From Caenorhabditis elegans (taxonomy: Eukaryota; Nematoda; Chromadorea; Rhabditida; Rhabditidae), in the NCBI RefSeq assembly GCF_000002985.6, contig NC_003283.11, positions 13,640,001-13,704,000 on the forward strand: DNA of 64,000 nt, written 5' to 3'. Shown in pieces: positions 10,812 through 23,955 of the stretch (position 1 is the stretch's first letter; each line of letters starts with the position of its first letter). The notes beneath the pieces were generated by a model, which was not told where the DNA came from, did not search any database, and saw only the letters and a program-made list of their open reading frames with translations. A program made the position numbers and the translations under genes.

Positions 10812-13800
10812 CTACTTCTTTGCTTTCTGTTCTGCAATCAATTTTTTTCTCTGAGCTTCATATTCTAGGAGCTCATCATCGTGTACATCCTTTGGTGTCA
10901 TGTGCCAATGTGTGAAGTTGCTGTGCTCCAAGGGCTTGCTCCATGTAGACGTGAGACGTTCAGTTTTTCGTGCATCACCTTTCACACTGAAATTTCAAAA
11001 AGACACATTTAAAATTCTAGATTCCAAACTTACTGAACGGAGAGTGGAGGGAACATATAGTCCACCGTATCACTGGCCATTGACTTGTAGCTCAACGCTA
11101 ATCCTGATGAATCTGATCTCTTCACTTTGCCGCTTGGATCAATTATCAGAATTCTAGCAGCTGGAACGGCGACAGCTTCGTAAGAAACCACGTCAGTGAT
11201 ACGATTTCCGAAGCCAGCGTAGAACGGATTGCCACTGGGGAATAACTGCTTCAAATCCGTGAGAGCAGCGATTTTGAACTCTTCAGGACGACGTTCGATG
11301 ACTTCTCTGAAAATTGAAAACTTTAAAAATTGAACTACGAAACTTTTAAAATGTACCTTCTGAAAGCCGTTATAATGCTTGTAGGTGACAGCAACACGGG
11401 TCCATCAGGCAACTGCTTCGAATCTTGAGCCACACTTTTCAAGTACTGCTTAGTAGTATGACTTTGCCCGATTGCACGGGACGACAAGTAAACCATCTTA
11501 TATCCATTATTTTTGATACGAGTATACAGTTCAGCGACTCCAGTATGAGCCCACGTTCCTCCGATTGCTGGGATCACGTGTCCAAGAACATCGGATTTTG
11601 TGATGGTTCCATCGATATCAGAGACAACAATCTGCTCATACCACTTGTAAAGATAAATGTTACAACTGCACCATGTTGTTCCTTGGAATTTTGTGGTAAT
11701 TGAGAAACGGAGCTCGTTTGCACCGAACACGAGACCCAATGATTTCAGTTTTTCAGAAGAAAGACGAAGTGATTGCATGTACTGTGGACGGAAGTTATCG
11801 TCCAATTCGTCTTCACTGAGTGGGCTGAAAAAGTTTTTATTGACAATTTTTTTTTTGGAAAATGGAGCCATATCTTACGCGCATGGTCTCGCCACGCGAT
11901 CAACGAGTTACTGTAATTCGTGCTAATTTACGGAAAATTCGACTCGAGCTACAGTAACCCGTTGTTCGCGTGGCGAGACCATGCGCGTAAAATATGGCGA
12001 AAATTCTCATCTTTAGAAGTTTAAGTAAAAAAAAAACGTGGTGTCAGGTTGTCCCATAGCTCCACTGCACACAAAAATCGCGGGAAAATATGTAGGAATT
12101 TTCGTGACGTCAGATCTGCGTTTCAATTTTAGCGTCGACACAAAAATCGAAGTCTAAATTGAAAAAAAAATTCACAATGCGCTGTGACGTCACAAAAACC
12201 GAACTTATTCTTCCGCCATTTTTGTGTGCAGAGATGGGACAATCTGACACCACGTGAAGAAATGCAATTGAAAAAAAAACATGCGTGGTTTAATTTAAAA
12301 AAGTTCTAAAATAAAATTACTCACAAAATTTCATCGGAAGATGCACGAGAACGAACTCCATTGGTGGCAGATGTCGAACTTGGAATATCATTTCCAGCTC
12401 CAAATCGAACACTTTCTCTTGTTGGTGTCTTATCATTTGGAGGTGTTGTAGTTGGTGTGTAGTCATCATGATTAGAAATTGGAGACGATGGCTGGGAAAC
12501 ACCACGTGAAACATGCCCACTGTCGATGGAAGTTCTGAAACTACTATTGCTACGTCTAATAACAATAATGTAAATAAAATTTTATATCAAAACATGCGAT
12601 GACTAGAGTCTATCAAAATAAATAATTTTAAAATCACTTACACACTCGGCGGTTTTCCAAGATATTTCTCAATTTCAACTGGATTCGATGAAGAATTGAG
12701 AAGCTCGTCGAGAGAAATTCCCTGCTCTTCTTGTTCCAATTTCTCCTTTTCCTTCTGCTCTTCATCGGCAGTCGATGTCGATGATCTCCAGAACCAGCTA
12801 CTCCATCGTGATGTCGACTTTTCAGCATCCTCGTCTTGTTTTTTTCTTTTATTTTGTTCTCTTGTCTCCGGAAGTTCTCCCCATTTCCAGTCAGTAACAT
12901 CGTGTGGTTCTGGTGTGGCATTGCGATCCCGTTGACGATCAACTTCCGAATCGGAAAGAGCACCATCGGCAATTCGATCAGCCTCTCTTTGATCAACCAA
13001 CGATGGGGATGGTGATGAATTTACAGAAGAATCTAACTCCGAATCCGAATCATTATATTGTTGAATTTTAATGTCAATTGGACGAGTTGCTTGTTGATTA
13101 AATGTGACACGACTCTTCTTTCGAAGTGGAATCCGACGATCCATATCGTGTGTTTCCCGTCTTAAACTACGTAGAATCTCATCATTTGACTTGTGAAAAT
13201 GTTTCTTTTCCATTGGAGAGCACTGTGAATGAGAGTGGACAAATGGCCGTGGAGTCTTCCGTGTCCTCTTTCCGTCACTCTTCTTGATATCTGTTCTCTC
13301 CACCTCGGTCTCAGCAGCGAGAACTGTAAGATCTGGGAGTGATCGGTAGCGACGATCACTGAAAACAGATGACGAGAATGGAAGTGTCTGCTTTCTTTGA
13401 ACTTGACTCAGTGATTGCCTGAAATTTAATTAATATAATAATCAAAACTTCTATTTAATATCAACTCACTCTTGTTTCGGCTCTCTCGCATTTCCTTGTC
13501 CTCCGTCTGGACTTGACGATCTGCTTTTCGCAATATCATTCATATCGACATCTTCATTTTCATTCTGCGTTTCTTCCAACTTTCGTGCACTCTCTGCCAA
13601 CACTTTGTCCACCGCAGGTCCTGCAGTCTGTGGGGTCTCTTGCTCGGGCAGTGGAGAAGTCAGAAGGTAGTCTGGTACTTGATCGTCGGCCTCTTCAACA
13701 AAAAACGCGACACCACTGTCAGCCAACTTCATTTTCAAATCGATTTCTACACCATTGACAGCGATATCCACATATTTATCACTGTAACTGAAGACTCCAT

Positions 13801-14001
13801 ACTTTCCAAAACGAACATGGAATGGTGTTGATTTGTATTCTCCATTTGGTTGCTCTACGACAACCACATCGATTGCTCCTGAAAGAATTTAAATTATAAA
13901 AAAGTAACTAGTGACACGGAATACAAACCTGAAAGTGTGGCAGGATTAATTGAATTGTAAAAATATTTGACATTTTTGAACACACGATATGCGTAATCCA
14001 T
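10812..14001 (-). CDS. lpin-1: Lipin, phosphatidate phosphatase
   Basis: Seven exons on the minus strand: 14001-13929, 13878-13470, 13418-12642, 12555-12325, 11824-11357, 11306-11034, 10986-10812; 801 residues, near the length of C. elegans LPIN-1. The N-LIP domain begins at the start codon (MDYAYRVFKNVKYFYNSINP) and runs to about residue 110. The middle (about 160-480) is charged and low-complexity. The C-LIP catalytic domain holds the HAD motif DIDGT at about 566-570, followed by TKSDVLGHVIPAIG where lipins carry the LxxIL motif. Lipins are Mg-dependent enzymes turning phosphatidic acid into diacylglycerol at ER and nuclear membranes, feeding fat and phospholipid synthesis; worm LPIN-1 is also needed for normal nuclear envelope breakdown. 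The start is fixed by the conserved N-LIP start; a CACAG that could be an acceptor lies just upstream (14010-14014) but lacks a good T tract. Intron 4 carries two foldbacks. Confidence 0.95.
11868..11999. repeat. Foldback in lpin-1 intron 4 (inner)
   Basis: Arms CGCGCATGGTCTCGCCACGC and its complement lie at 11879-11898 and about 11967-11986, extended outward by CCATAT.TTACG and its complement. The spacer is about 70 bp and includes ACGAGTTACTGTA and its near complement TACAGTAACCCGT, so the element is palindromic almost throughout. Confidence 0.9.
12037..12254. repeat. Foldback in lpin-1 intron 4 (second)
   Basis: Terminal arms ACGTGGTGTCAGGTTGTCCC (12037-12056) and GGGACAATCTGACACCACGT (about 12235-12254) are inverted with one mismatch. 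Inside them a second inverted pair, TGCACACAAAAA and its complement, flanks TGACGTCA-type sites near 12104 and 12184. Confidence 0.9.
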
Positions 14002-15503
14002 TTGCGTCCCTGTGCCAATTAACACATCCGAATGTCACTTTTAAAAGATAATATGATGTTTATTTGATTGAGAAATGGGAGTAAGATAGTCGTGGAGTAG
14101 GCGTGCGTATAGTGACCCGATGAACCTATCTGTAAATTAATAATTATTTCAACGAAACAGTACGGATAACGATGACGGGGAGTGCCCTCTCTCGTTCATA
14201 GAACATAGTTCGTACTGTGTTTCACACCGATGAGAAGAAAACTGATAAGATTAAGAGAGAGAGAAAGAAAGCGAAAAACCGGAGAAATATCACGTTTCTT
14301 CTCGGAAAAATCATTGAAAAAACAACTGAATGGCAGAGGATGTTCAAAAAATGATGTTTGCTCGAAATTCTGCTCATTTTCAAAAAACTTTCGAATTTCT
14401 TGAGGTAAAAGTTCACTTTTTGCTCTGCCGGCTCTACTTCTCATATTTTTCTTGATGGACAGATGCTGTCTACATTGAATGAAAATTGCACAAAGTGAAT
14501 TTTATTGCAAACATATTGAGTTCTATGCATCGAGAAGCAGCAGAGAAAAAGAGCGTTAAACAATAGAAAAACACAGATGATATAGAGAGACAAACGGTGA
14601 ACGGACGAGAAAGGGCAAAGTTCTTTGGTTGCGAAATTGGTGTGATATTGAGTGGGTGAAAACTAGGCCAGCGCTGATTCATTTAATAGTAAAGACATTC
14701 GGGATATATGTCTCTTTTTGTGTGAATAGGCTTTTTTCTTCAAAAAATATCCAAAATAGTCTCAATTACACAAAAAAAAACGAAAAAAATCGCGAATTTT
14801 TTTGGAGCGAACTAATTCATGTAATTTAGCCAAAAAGGAAAATTTTGGTTTTTAAAAGTTGGATTTTTCATTCTTTCGCAATTTTTTTCGATTTCTTTTG
14901 CGGTATTTCTGAATTTGAGACTTTTTTTGATTTTTTATGCAAAATGCCCATTTACGATACTCGAACTTCAATTTATATTTTTCGACGAATGTTTTTTTTA
15001 AAGCAAATGGAATGGAAAACTGAATACTTTGAAATTAAAAAAAAACACCCAAAATAAATATTTCGCAACATAAGCACTAAACTCGTTAGAGAAAACACTA
15101 GAATGAACATAAAAATATGGAAAAAAAAACAATCTGTTAGGTGTTTGATCGTCTCATAAAACATCATTTCGTTCTTTTCTAGATTTTAGAGTCAACAATA
15201 ACTTTTCAAGTTGGAAAAAACTGCCAAAAAATGCTATAAGCATGATAAATACGACTTCAGGGCACCCAAAATTGGAAAGCTGAGAAAAGGGGGTGAAACC
15301 CTTCTTGCACACTCACACTATTGCGGGAAACAGCAAGAGAGAGAGTGCACCACATTGGTGCAGAGAAAAAGAGTAGAGGGCACCACGAAAAAAGAGAACA
15401 AATGAGAGTAGAAAAGAAAATAGAGAAAAACCAAGAGACTTGCAATACTCAGGAGAAGTGAGAGGCGATGAAAAGTACAAACGATCGGAAAGAAGTAGAA
15501 AAA

Positions 15504-15539
15504 GAAGGAGGAGAAGGAGGAGGAGGAGGAGGAGGAGGA
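15504..15539. repeat. GGA-rich microsatellite
   Basis: A run of GGA/GAA triplets continuous with a longer purine-rich stretch. Confidence 0.85.
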
Positions 15540-15777
15540 AAAAAAGAAGAGAAGGATGACCAACTAACTTGTCTGTTTCTCTCTCTCTTTTTCATTCTTT
15601 CTCGTACAATCCAGTTGCATTAGTATTCACAAAGAACAGATGATAGTTAATGGCCGAGGATAGAACTTGTTTGTGTGGCCAGGGAGAGTGAATGGGTGTT
15701 CCGTTTTTGACGCCCATCCCGCGCACAATTTAAGTACAACATAATTGCAGACTTGGAAGCGCATTTCGAGGTTATTT

Positions 15778-16046
15778 TGGGTCTCGACGCGACAGATTTT
15801 TGGTAAATGCAAAATCTTGTGCGCCTTTAAAGGGTAATGTGATTTCAAACTCTCGTTGCTGCGGAATTTTCATAGTTTTTTTAAATGAATGTGTTTTTAG
15901 TTTAAATTCAGATTTTTTAAATTAATAAATACATTTTAATCGAAAATTTACTTACTTAGTTGAAATTCCGCAGGTTGATATTACAGCTTCTCAAAAATCA
16001 CAAATAATTTTAAATTTAGCGAAATTCGTCGTGTCGAGACCGGGTA
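15778..16046. repeat. Foldback repeat, TCTCGACRCGACA family, copy 1
   Basis: The left arm runs from GGGTCTCGACGCGACAGATT through GCGCCTTTAAAGG to CTGCGGAATTT; the right arm runs the reverse, from GAAATTCCGCAG to CGTCGTGTCGAGACCGGGTA. The arms are diverged but the ends and the middle GCGCCTTTAAAG block are clear. The same sequence family appears at 35443-35706. Confidence 0.85.
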
Positions 16047-17480
16047 GAATATTTTTAGCGCAAAAATCACAACGGTGTTTGTGTAATGAAGATTACAGTC
16101 TAGAATCGCGTTCAAATTTTTAGGAGGTTTATGAAATGATGAAATTTGGAATTCAAATAAATTCTACAGTACTCATTCCATCACTAAATATGTAAGAAAT
16201 ATATAGAATCAATATAAGAACAAAAAATTAAACAAGGCACAATAAGTTAGAAAAACGAAACTATACAACTTGCTGGAAGGAGTGCAGGGAGCCTTTGCCC
16301 TCTGATCGCCACTGTGTTGAAGCCCAAATGCTATCAGTAGGCAGGTATTCTCTTCTTCTCTTTCTCCGCCCGCTTTATTTACCCGAACCGCTATTTTGCA
16401 GGAAAAGGGGGGGACAACAACGTGTAGCACAGCTTGTCTATCTCACCTCATTCCCAGTTTCTATCCAATGTACAAAGTACGATGGTCACTTTCCCCCAGC
16501 GACCCCGAGAGGTGATAAGTGATAAGGCGATCGTGTTGAGTGACAGGGACACTATATAAGACGAAAGGCGTGAACAGCGATGACAGAATGATGAATGGAT
16601 GTTTAGTTAGAAAGTGTTATAAACAAAACCATTCACGGTTCTATAGTAAACGAGATCCGAATAAAGAACACGAGGTGGGTTTGGTAGATCACGCCATGGC
16701 GCGCCATCACATCATCTGTTTCTCCTCTCCATTAATTGAATGTTCGTTACACACACACACTACACTAGTGGTGGAGGCCATGATCATGATTGGAAGCTAC
16801 CCCCATCTGCAAAAGAAGACGTCCAACACCATCCAAAGAACGGGCTGATGGAGAAAAGGAGTTACAATAAAGACTATTTACCAACAATCAAACGAAAAAA
16901 AAGTCTCACTTTTGATCGAAACTTGAAATAAGTGAACCAGTTTGATTGTTCGATTTGAACGAGAACATACAAACATTTTAATCAGCAGAAAAAATCCCTG
17001 GTGGCATCGATAATCCCTTAGCAAAAAAAGTCATCGGAATTCGAGTTGTCACGAGGACGAAGAGTATTGAATATACGAAAAAGAATAGCAAACAGCTATT
17101 GAAAACATAATTTCCATGCACAAATCATATGATCGTTAAAGGATTGAGTAGAGCCAATTGGAGATTTTGTCTAAATATGCATAACAGAGCTCAAACAGAA
17201 TAGTCAATCTAGATTGTATATCTCAATAAAATCCTATAATATTATATAGAGAATTTTCCAAATTTTCAGTCAATTTTGGCAAGCTGCCAAATTTTTAGAA
17301 GAGATGGATTTTTTAAAATAAATTTGGAACTTTTGGTTTTTTTTGGAATGACCCTACCGTACTTCAAATGAACTTCACGTTCAAAGCTCACTCACTTTTG
17401 CGTAAATGAAACCACCAGCGAGGCGACTAAAACAACTAATTTTTTCAACGACAGAAAGATCAAATCGTTTCTCACTAGAC

Positions 17481-20030
17481 CACGTGACTATAGACGCCGC
17501 CTCGAAACACATTTCACTTTTCTCTTTTTTATCACGTCAACCTCCCTCCGTGGGAATCGGCAGCACGTGGTGGGGGAAGACCCCTGTCGAGAGTGAATGA
17601 GATAAGAAACAACTATAGAAACATTTTTCCATAGTCATGGATGATTTTTCGTGAGCCGACAAGAAGCCCGAATAAAAAATATCCGAATGCTCTTGTCTCA
17701 TGGAAACTAAACAAATAGAGACGCGTGATGATCTGATCATAATCTTAACCGGAGGGTCGTTGACCACACAACAAACTTTTATTTTCAATTTTCAATCACA
17801 ACGCAGGTTTCTCGTCATCTTCATCAAAGGAAAATAACAATAAACAGAAAACTTTGAACCTTTAAAGGACGAGATCCTGCAAAAATAAATGGCAACACGG
17901 TCTAAAATCAATATATGGCGCGACCCATCGTTTCCGTAGTCTTTTCGAGGGAGTAATGCAAATAAACATTGGCGAAAAAGGAAAAAAAAACAACCTATTG
18001 AGACTTGACGACCGACGCCTGCAGATTTTGGGGGCCGCATCACGAATTCAAATAGGATGTGATGAATGGAAAAAAGAGAAAGTGCGCGAAATCGGCGGAG
18101 CAGGCTGGCTGAACTGCAACAGCTGTTGAACCGACAACGCCATTTATCACGGACAGCGTCTTCCTTTGAAATGGAAACATAACCAGGTCACTGATGACAC
18201 ATTGAACGTGTCAATGCTCCGCCCTTCACCTTTTCGCCTTGAAACATGTTGTTTCCATCTGATGATAAAAATGGAGAGATTGAAGTGTTACCATAGCTCA
18301 AATTCAGAACCTTCAGGAACATAAGAAAATCATTCCAAACATCTAACATCATTTTAATTACTATGCAACTTATGAAAGAAAAATGTTACATTGTGTTCAT
18401 TTGAAGTGGAAGAAGGTGACGAACAGTCAAAACATGAAATGAAACGTGATCTAGATATGACAATGGTCATTAGAGTGACGAATTTTGGAACACACGACTT
18501 TCAAACATGATCGGATAAACGGACTGAAACTCTTTTCAGATCTTTTGAAACCATTTTTACGCAACTTTCAGCATGCAATGCACCCATAAATATTAATGAC
18601 TTTCAGTCGGGGGCTATCCATCTCACGTGGTTTTCAAATACAAAGAACCAATACGCCGTAGACAAGCACGTTATGTACTTTTTGGCAAATTGCCAACTAC
18701 ACAATGTCGCACTCTCTCTTGACTTTATCGGTCTAAAATACGGAACACATTCTCCCATACCACGTGGTGTTTCAGACCACGCGGTCGCTCGTCGCCACAC
18801 ACGCTTTCGCATACATTTCCATCCGTTTTCCGTTTTTTTTTCAATTTCTTCTCCCTTTCCGTCATGGCGCCATCATTGATCATGTGATGAGCGGGAAATT
18901 GAAAAGTGCAACAGTGTTTGAAAATTGGTTTTATGGGAAACGAACGGCGGTCGAAAAATTGATTTAGCCGAGTTGAAAAATTAGATTTAATTTTGAAAAT
19001 TCGCAAAAATCGTGGATAAAAGACAACGAACGGAAAAATGACACCCGACACTCTTCACAAGGAAAATAGTTATTACGATATATATTTTTTAATCTGAACG
19101 AAGTCAAAGTGAATTAATCTGACCAAATATACTTAGATGAGCTGTAAATATTTCAGCATTTTAGAAACAACCAGAACCATTTTCTATTAATGTTTGTCGT
19201 GATTTTGAAATTTATCAAATTCGTAATAGAAAAATAACTATATTTCTTGGTTTTTAATCTAGATAATTTTACTTTTACTTAAAAGTAAACGAGATGGTAT
19301 GAACTTGATAACGAAAACCAAAGATATCAACGTGGTAGGTGGTGTGATAAGCTATCGCGAAAGTTTGCCATGATCACGTTTTAGGACGGACTTTCTTTTA
19401 TACAAATTGGCTATTGAAAGAACGAGTGATGATGAATCAACTGGTGTCAAAAAATCAGGAGATCGACCAGACATCTGGCCACTTTTTTGTGAGTGTCTAC
19501 GAGAAGATGAGGTTTGGTGTAAGCTGATATCACTGGGAGGCTGGAAACAAAAACAAGACAAGGTTACGTTAATCGTGTTTTAAGGGAATTTTCAAAAATA
19601 TTAGGAAACTTCTGAAGCTAGATAGTAACACAAAAGGATGAAAACACTTGCCAAAAAAGCCGAATGTCAAGGTATGAAAAATCAAAAACAAAACAAAAAA
19701 CCTAACTCAACGTTCGCTAAAATTTCTGCACAGCTATATTTACGTTTGCTTTGTTTTTCTATTTTCTCTATAACAGTCAGCAGGAAAGAGCAGAGTTATT
19801 GAAGACGGGAGAGATGCTCAAATGGCTCATTCAAACGGCTTTGATCACTGGGAAACGACTGATCAATGACGTCACTTTTCCGTTCGGAACGTTCCGCTCG
19901 GATTGCTCCGCATTGTCTCTTTCGTTGTCTTTATTTATCAAACATCAGCATTTTTGGCATCGATTATGGCTTTTAGCTTCTAATTATCGCCTATTTCATT
20001 TAATTCGAACTGATACTAACAAAACACGTG
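17481..20030. promoter_or_regulatory. Cluster of five CACGTG E-boxes
   Basis: CACGTG occurs at 17481-17486, 17564-17569, 18624-18629, 18761-18766 and 20025-20030. At this base composition about 0.3 would be expected in 2.5 kb. CACGTG is the site of bHLH-zip factors such as HLH-30/TFEB and MML-1/MXL. The cluster lies 3.5-6 kb upstream of lpin-1 and 1.3-3.8 kb upstream of letm-1. That it is a functional control region is an inference. Confidence 0.4.
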
Positions 20031-20298
20031 TTCGGTTACTCAATAATCTACTCTTCCAAACTATTTGTTTGATTTTCGGACCCGAAATCGAAAGTTTTCA
20101 GTTTTCAACGCGTGATTAGAGAAAATGATGATGGGATTGCGAACAAGAGCACATACTAGAACAATAGGAGCTTAAAAATTGGAAAAAACGTTTGGGAAAT
20201 TCAATTTATAAGGAAAAATTTCGAAAATATACTAAAAAAGAAAAAGACAAGAACGAAAAAAACAAAAATGTTTGGAGAATTTCGAAAGTGATTACGGT

Positions 20299-20386
20299 AT
20301 AATTTAAAGGCGCGTAGTAGAATTTACATAATTGGGTCCCGCAGGGAAAGCGATGAGACGGTATTTGAATGCGCCTTTAAATTGTT
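20299..20386. repeat. Short foldback, GCGCCTTTAAAT arms
   Basis: TAATTTAAAGGCGC and GCGCCTTTAAATTG are inverted across about 60 bp that includes GGGTCCCGCAGGG. The arm matches the GCGCCTTTAAAG block of the foldbacks at 15778 and 35443, so it may be a relic of the same family. Confidence 0.7.
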
Positions 20387-21290
20387 TGTTATATTTTTGA
20401 TGGCACAGCTTTCGTTTTTTCTCTCTAAATTCGAGTTTTCTTCGTAATTATTCCAAATATCTATATCTATCTATGTTCCATATTTGTAAAATAATTCTTA
20501 AACTTATTTATAATGTTTTTTTCAAGTACGAAGACGTTCAGGGATGAGGTTATATAACTGTTATTCATAAGCCAATTTAGTTGAAAAAAAAACGTTGTGC
20601 TTTTTTTTATTCCATTTCTGTTATTACTATTCAAAAACACAGATTGTGAGAAATACAATAATTGTTTTTTTTTAACACAGCATATATTGATTTTCTCGAG
20701 AAATTGAGTGTTTGAGAGCTTCAGATGACTCTTAAATTATTTTAATAAGTGATTTCCCTCTGTTAAACATCAGTAGTTTGATCTCTGACCACCTTCATAG
20801 AACACTCACCACAGGGCGACCGAAATGCGCTCCATTGCGAAAAAATGTTTTGTTCGCAGAGTACCCGTTGCCAAATTTTGTTTTTTGTTTGTTACTTTCG
20901 TACTCGTGGCTTCCGATCATCAGAACCTGTTTAAAAATACATTATTGATTTATCTATGATGTACTCATAAAATTATTGATTTCTATCAGTGAACGTGCAC
21001 CCTTTTTCAATTTTAAAATAAAAAAACACCTTTCACGGAAACAGTTTCCAATTTTTTATTAAAATTTGCTAACTGGCTTATGGGATCGTCATATTTTCAA
21101 CCTATCGAAAATTTTAAGCCTTAAAAGTTTTAACTCCCGATTGCGAAATCTCTCACTCTTCAAATTTCATCTTTTCTCTTTCAAAGACAATTTTGCGTCA
21201 TTTCATATCTCTCACTTTGCCCATTTTACTTTTAATAATATTTAAACTTTTATTTTTCAGATAATCAAGTAAGAATACGTGGAAATAATA

Positions 21291-23955
21291 ATGAGTCTAC
21301 GTTACGCATCAAATGCTTACCACATAGGACGATATGCGCAGAGACTTTTCGCTACTGGTCAAAGAAATCGGGTATTCCATCAATATATTGCATCTACCTC
21401 ACTACAAACAACAAGTCTGAGGTAATTTTTAAATTTCCCAACTCGAAAAAAAGTAAATCGTAACATTTAATTTATTTCAGGTATGCATCAACAGACAGAA
21501 GCAAAGTGGAGTATACATTGAAAATGCTACGAGAAGACGTTCAGAAACAAGACGAAGAAGCACAAAAAGTCTTGAGTCTCATGAAATCAGATAAAGACGT
21601 CGCCACAGTGAAGCCACCGCTGAAAGACAGAATTATACACGAGCTGAAGCATTACTATCATGGATTTAGGTTGCTCGCTCTGGAAACGCGTGTCAGTGCG
21701 AAATATCTGTGGACAGTGCTCCGAGGAGCAACTTTGTCACGTCGTGAGCGTCAACAACTGGTTCGAACAGTTTCGGATCTATTTCGTCTCGTTCCATTCT
21801 CATTTTTCATCATTGTTCCATTTATGGAGTTGGCGCTTCCTATTTTTATCAAATTATTCCCAGGAATGTTGCCAAGTACATTCCAGGAGAGTAGCAAGGA
21901 GGTTCGTTATTTTTCTCTAAATTTCAATTTTTAACATCCGATTTTTCAGGAAGAAAAATGGCGAAAGCAAGTGAAACTTCGTGTTGAAATGGCGAAATTT
22001 TTGCAAGACACGATTGAAGAGATTGGACTGGAAAGAAAAACGAGAAACAAGGAATCCACTCGATCTCTGGAATTTGCCCTTTTTATCAAGAAAGTTCGCA
22101 ATGAAGGTGGATATGTGTCCAATGAAGAACTTCTCAAATTCTCGAAACTGTTCGAAGACGAAATAACACTCGACAATCTTAGTATGGGACAGCTCCGATC
22201 ACTTTGTCGTTTAATGAGCATCAACTCGCTAGGATCGCCTGAAATTCTTAGATTCCAGTTAAATATGAAGATTCGAGAACTCAAGGCCGATGACAAGCAG
22301 ATTGCCGCAGAAGGAGGTGTTGATGCGCTGAGCTCCATCGACTTGCAGTCGGCGTGTCGTGCGCGTGGAATGAGAGCTATCGGAGTCAGTGAAGAACGAT
22401 TGAAAGAACAATTAGTGCAGTGGCTGGAGCTTTCATTGAATGATAAAGTTCCGCCGGCCCTTCTTTTGTTGTCCAGGTAATCTTTTTTCCGAAGTTATCG
22501 AATTGAAAGTTACGAATTTATTTTCAGAACGCTATATCTTCCCGAAGAAGTTTCATTCCCTGATCGTCTCAAAGCTATCGTTCAAAATCTGCCAGATGGA
22601 CTTGCCGAGACCACAAAACAGAAGCTAACAGAAATGGAAGGAGGACAAATTGATCACAAAGCTCGTATCGAGTTGATCAGATCTATCGAATCTGCGATCG
22701 CTAATGAAAAGAAGGATGAAGAAAAGAAGAAGAAGGCTGCAGAAGAAGCTTTGAAATCGAAAGAGGAAGCCGAAAAGGCCAAAGTTCAAGAGAAGGAGAA
22801 GTTGGTTGATGTGGCTGCTCAAGCAATTGTCCATGAGCTCAAAAAAGATATTTATGACGCTGTAGCATCAACATCTTCTACAACAGAAGCGAAGGAGCCT
22901 GCTGCGAAGCCTTCAGAAGCTAAAGAAGAAAAGAAAGAAGATATCACTGTGGACAAGAAAGATCTTTCCCATATTGAGGAGATCATTGTCGGTGGACCCA
23001 TCAAAGAAGCTAAACACGATATTCTTGGACTACGCGAAAAGGTTCTTGAGCACAAGGAAGATCTCATGGAAATCAATTCTCTAGATGGTGCATTCGCTGA
23101 AACAAAGATTGCGAAACGTTTGCGTCACAAGCTCAATTCAATGATCGAAGATGTCGATTCGATGGTGGATAAGCTCGAAGATGAGAAGAGGAATATTCGT
23201 GAAATGCTCATTGATCCAACCGTGGAGAACAGCGTTGATTTGAAAAAAGAACGCGAAGTTCGTATTCAGGATGTTATCGATTCTTTGGCAAAGTTGAAAG
23301 AAAGTAAAGGAGAACAAGCTGATGATGGAGAACAACGTGAGAGAATTGAGGCTCTCTTGAAGACAATCGATGAGGATTCCGATGGAATTGTCGATAAGCA
23401 GCTAGTCTTGGAAGTTATCGAACTTCTTGAAAAACATACAGATGTTCACGTATCGGCAGCTCAAATGGCGTCCATGATTGGAACACTAAAGAAAGAAGAT
23501 GAAGTTGCTGGATTAACTGAGGAGATCAGAAAAGTTCAATCCGGAAATTATCAGATGCCGATTTTGCCAACGGTATTCCCAGAATTAAAGCAATGCTTCA
23601 ACCTCAACAAATAAATTTCAGGGTCCATCATCTGCGGATGCATTCAATCAACCACAGGGAGTGTACACGGCATCAAAGCAAGTTCCAGCGAGAAGTGAAC
23701 AAGAGGGAGTGGAGCAAAAGCAACAGGTAGAGAATGGACCAGTGGGCATTCCCGATGTCGATACAAAGGTACATATACCTGATCGTTTTAGAATCTCTAT
23801 AGAATTTTAAAATTATTGTGTTCAAATCACCAAAAGAATATTAATTCCTTGATTAAAATGATTTTTTCCAGGTCACATCCACACTGCAACAAAATTCCTC
23901 CAAGACGTCGTCTTCTTCGACGACGAAGAGCACATCCGACTCGAAATCAGCCTAG
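21291..23955 (+). CDS. letm-1: LETM1 domain mitochondrial inner-membrane protein
   Basis: Six exons: 21291-21421, 21481-21901, 21950-22476, 22528-23572, 23622-23768, 23872-23955; 784 residues. The N-terminus (MSLRYASNAYHIGRYAQRLF) is basic and amphipathic, as for mitochondrial import. One membrane segment lies at about 147-172 (LVPFSFFIIVPFMELALPIF), followed by the LETM1 ribosome-binding-like domain to about 440, then long coiled-coil stretches rich in Glu and Lys, and an EF-hand-like loop at about 641-652 (DEDSDGIVDKQL). LETM1 proteins mediate K+/H+ (also argued Ca2+/H+) exchange across the inner membrane and keep cristae shape. The start follows a TTATTTTTCAG acceptor at 21260 that could be the trans-splice site. 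The fourth intron is only 49 nt; if it is kept, translation ends at 23614 with a different C-terminus. The last two exons encode a Ser/Thr-rich tail. Confidence 0.95.

Larger units (their letters stand above)
14002..21290. other. 7.3-kb intergenic region between lpin-1 and letm-1
   Basis: The two genes point away from each other, so this holds the upstream DNA of both. I see no supportable exon, tRNA or other RNA gene. It contains a GGA-rich tract (15504-15539), two copies of a nematode foldback family (15778-16046, and a short one at 20299-20386), and five CACGTG boxes between 17481 and 20030. Unannotated 5' UTR exons of lpin-1 could lie here and would not be visible by eye. Several open frames of 60-120 codons occur (for example 19751-20119 plus) without convincing coding character. 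Confidence 0.5.

Noticed and set aside
19751..20119. 122-codon plus-strand frame
   Set aside because: No matching splice context, composition like the flanking non-coding DNA, and it runs close to a foldback; no family recognised.
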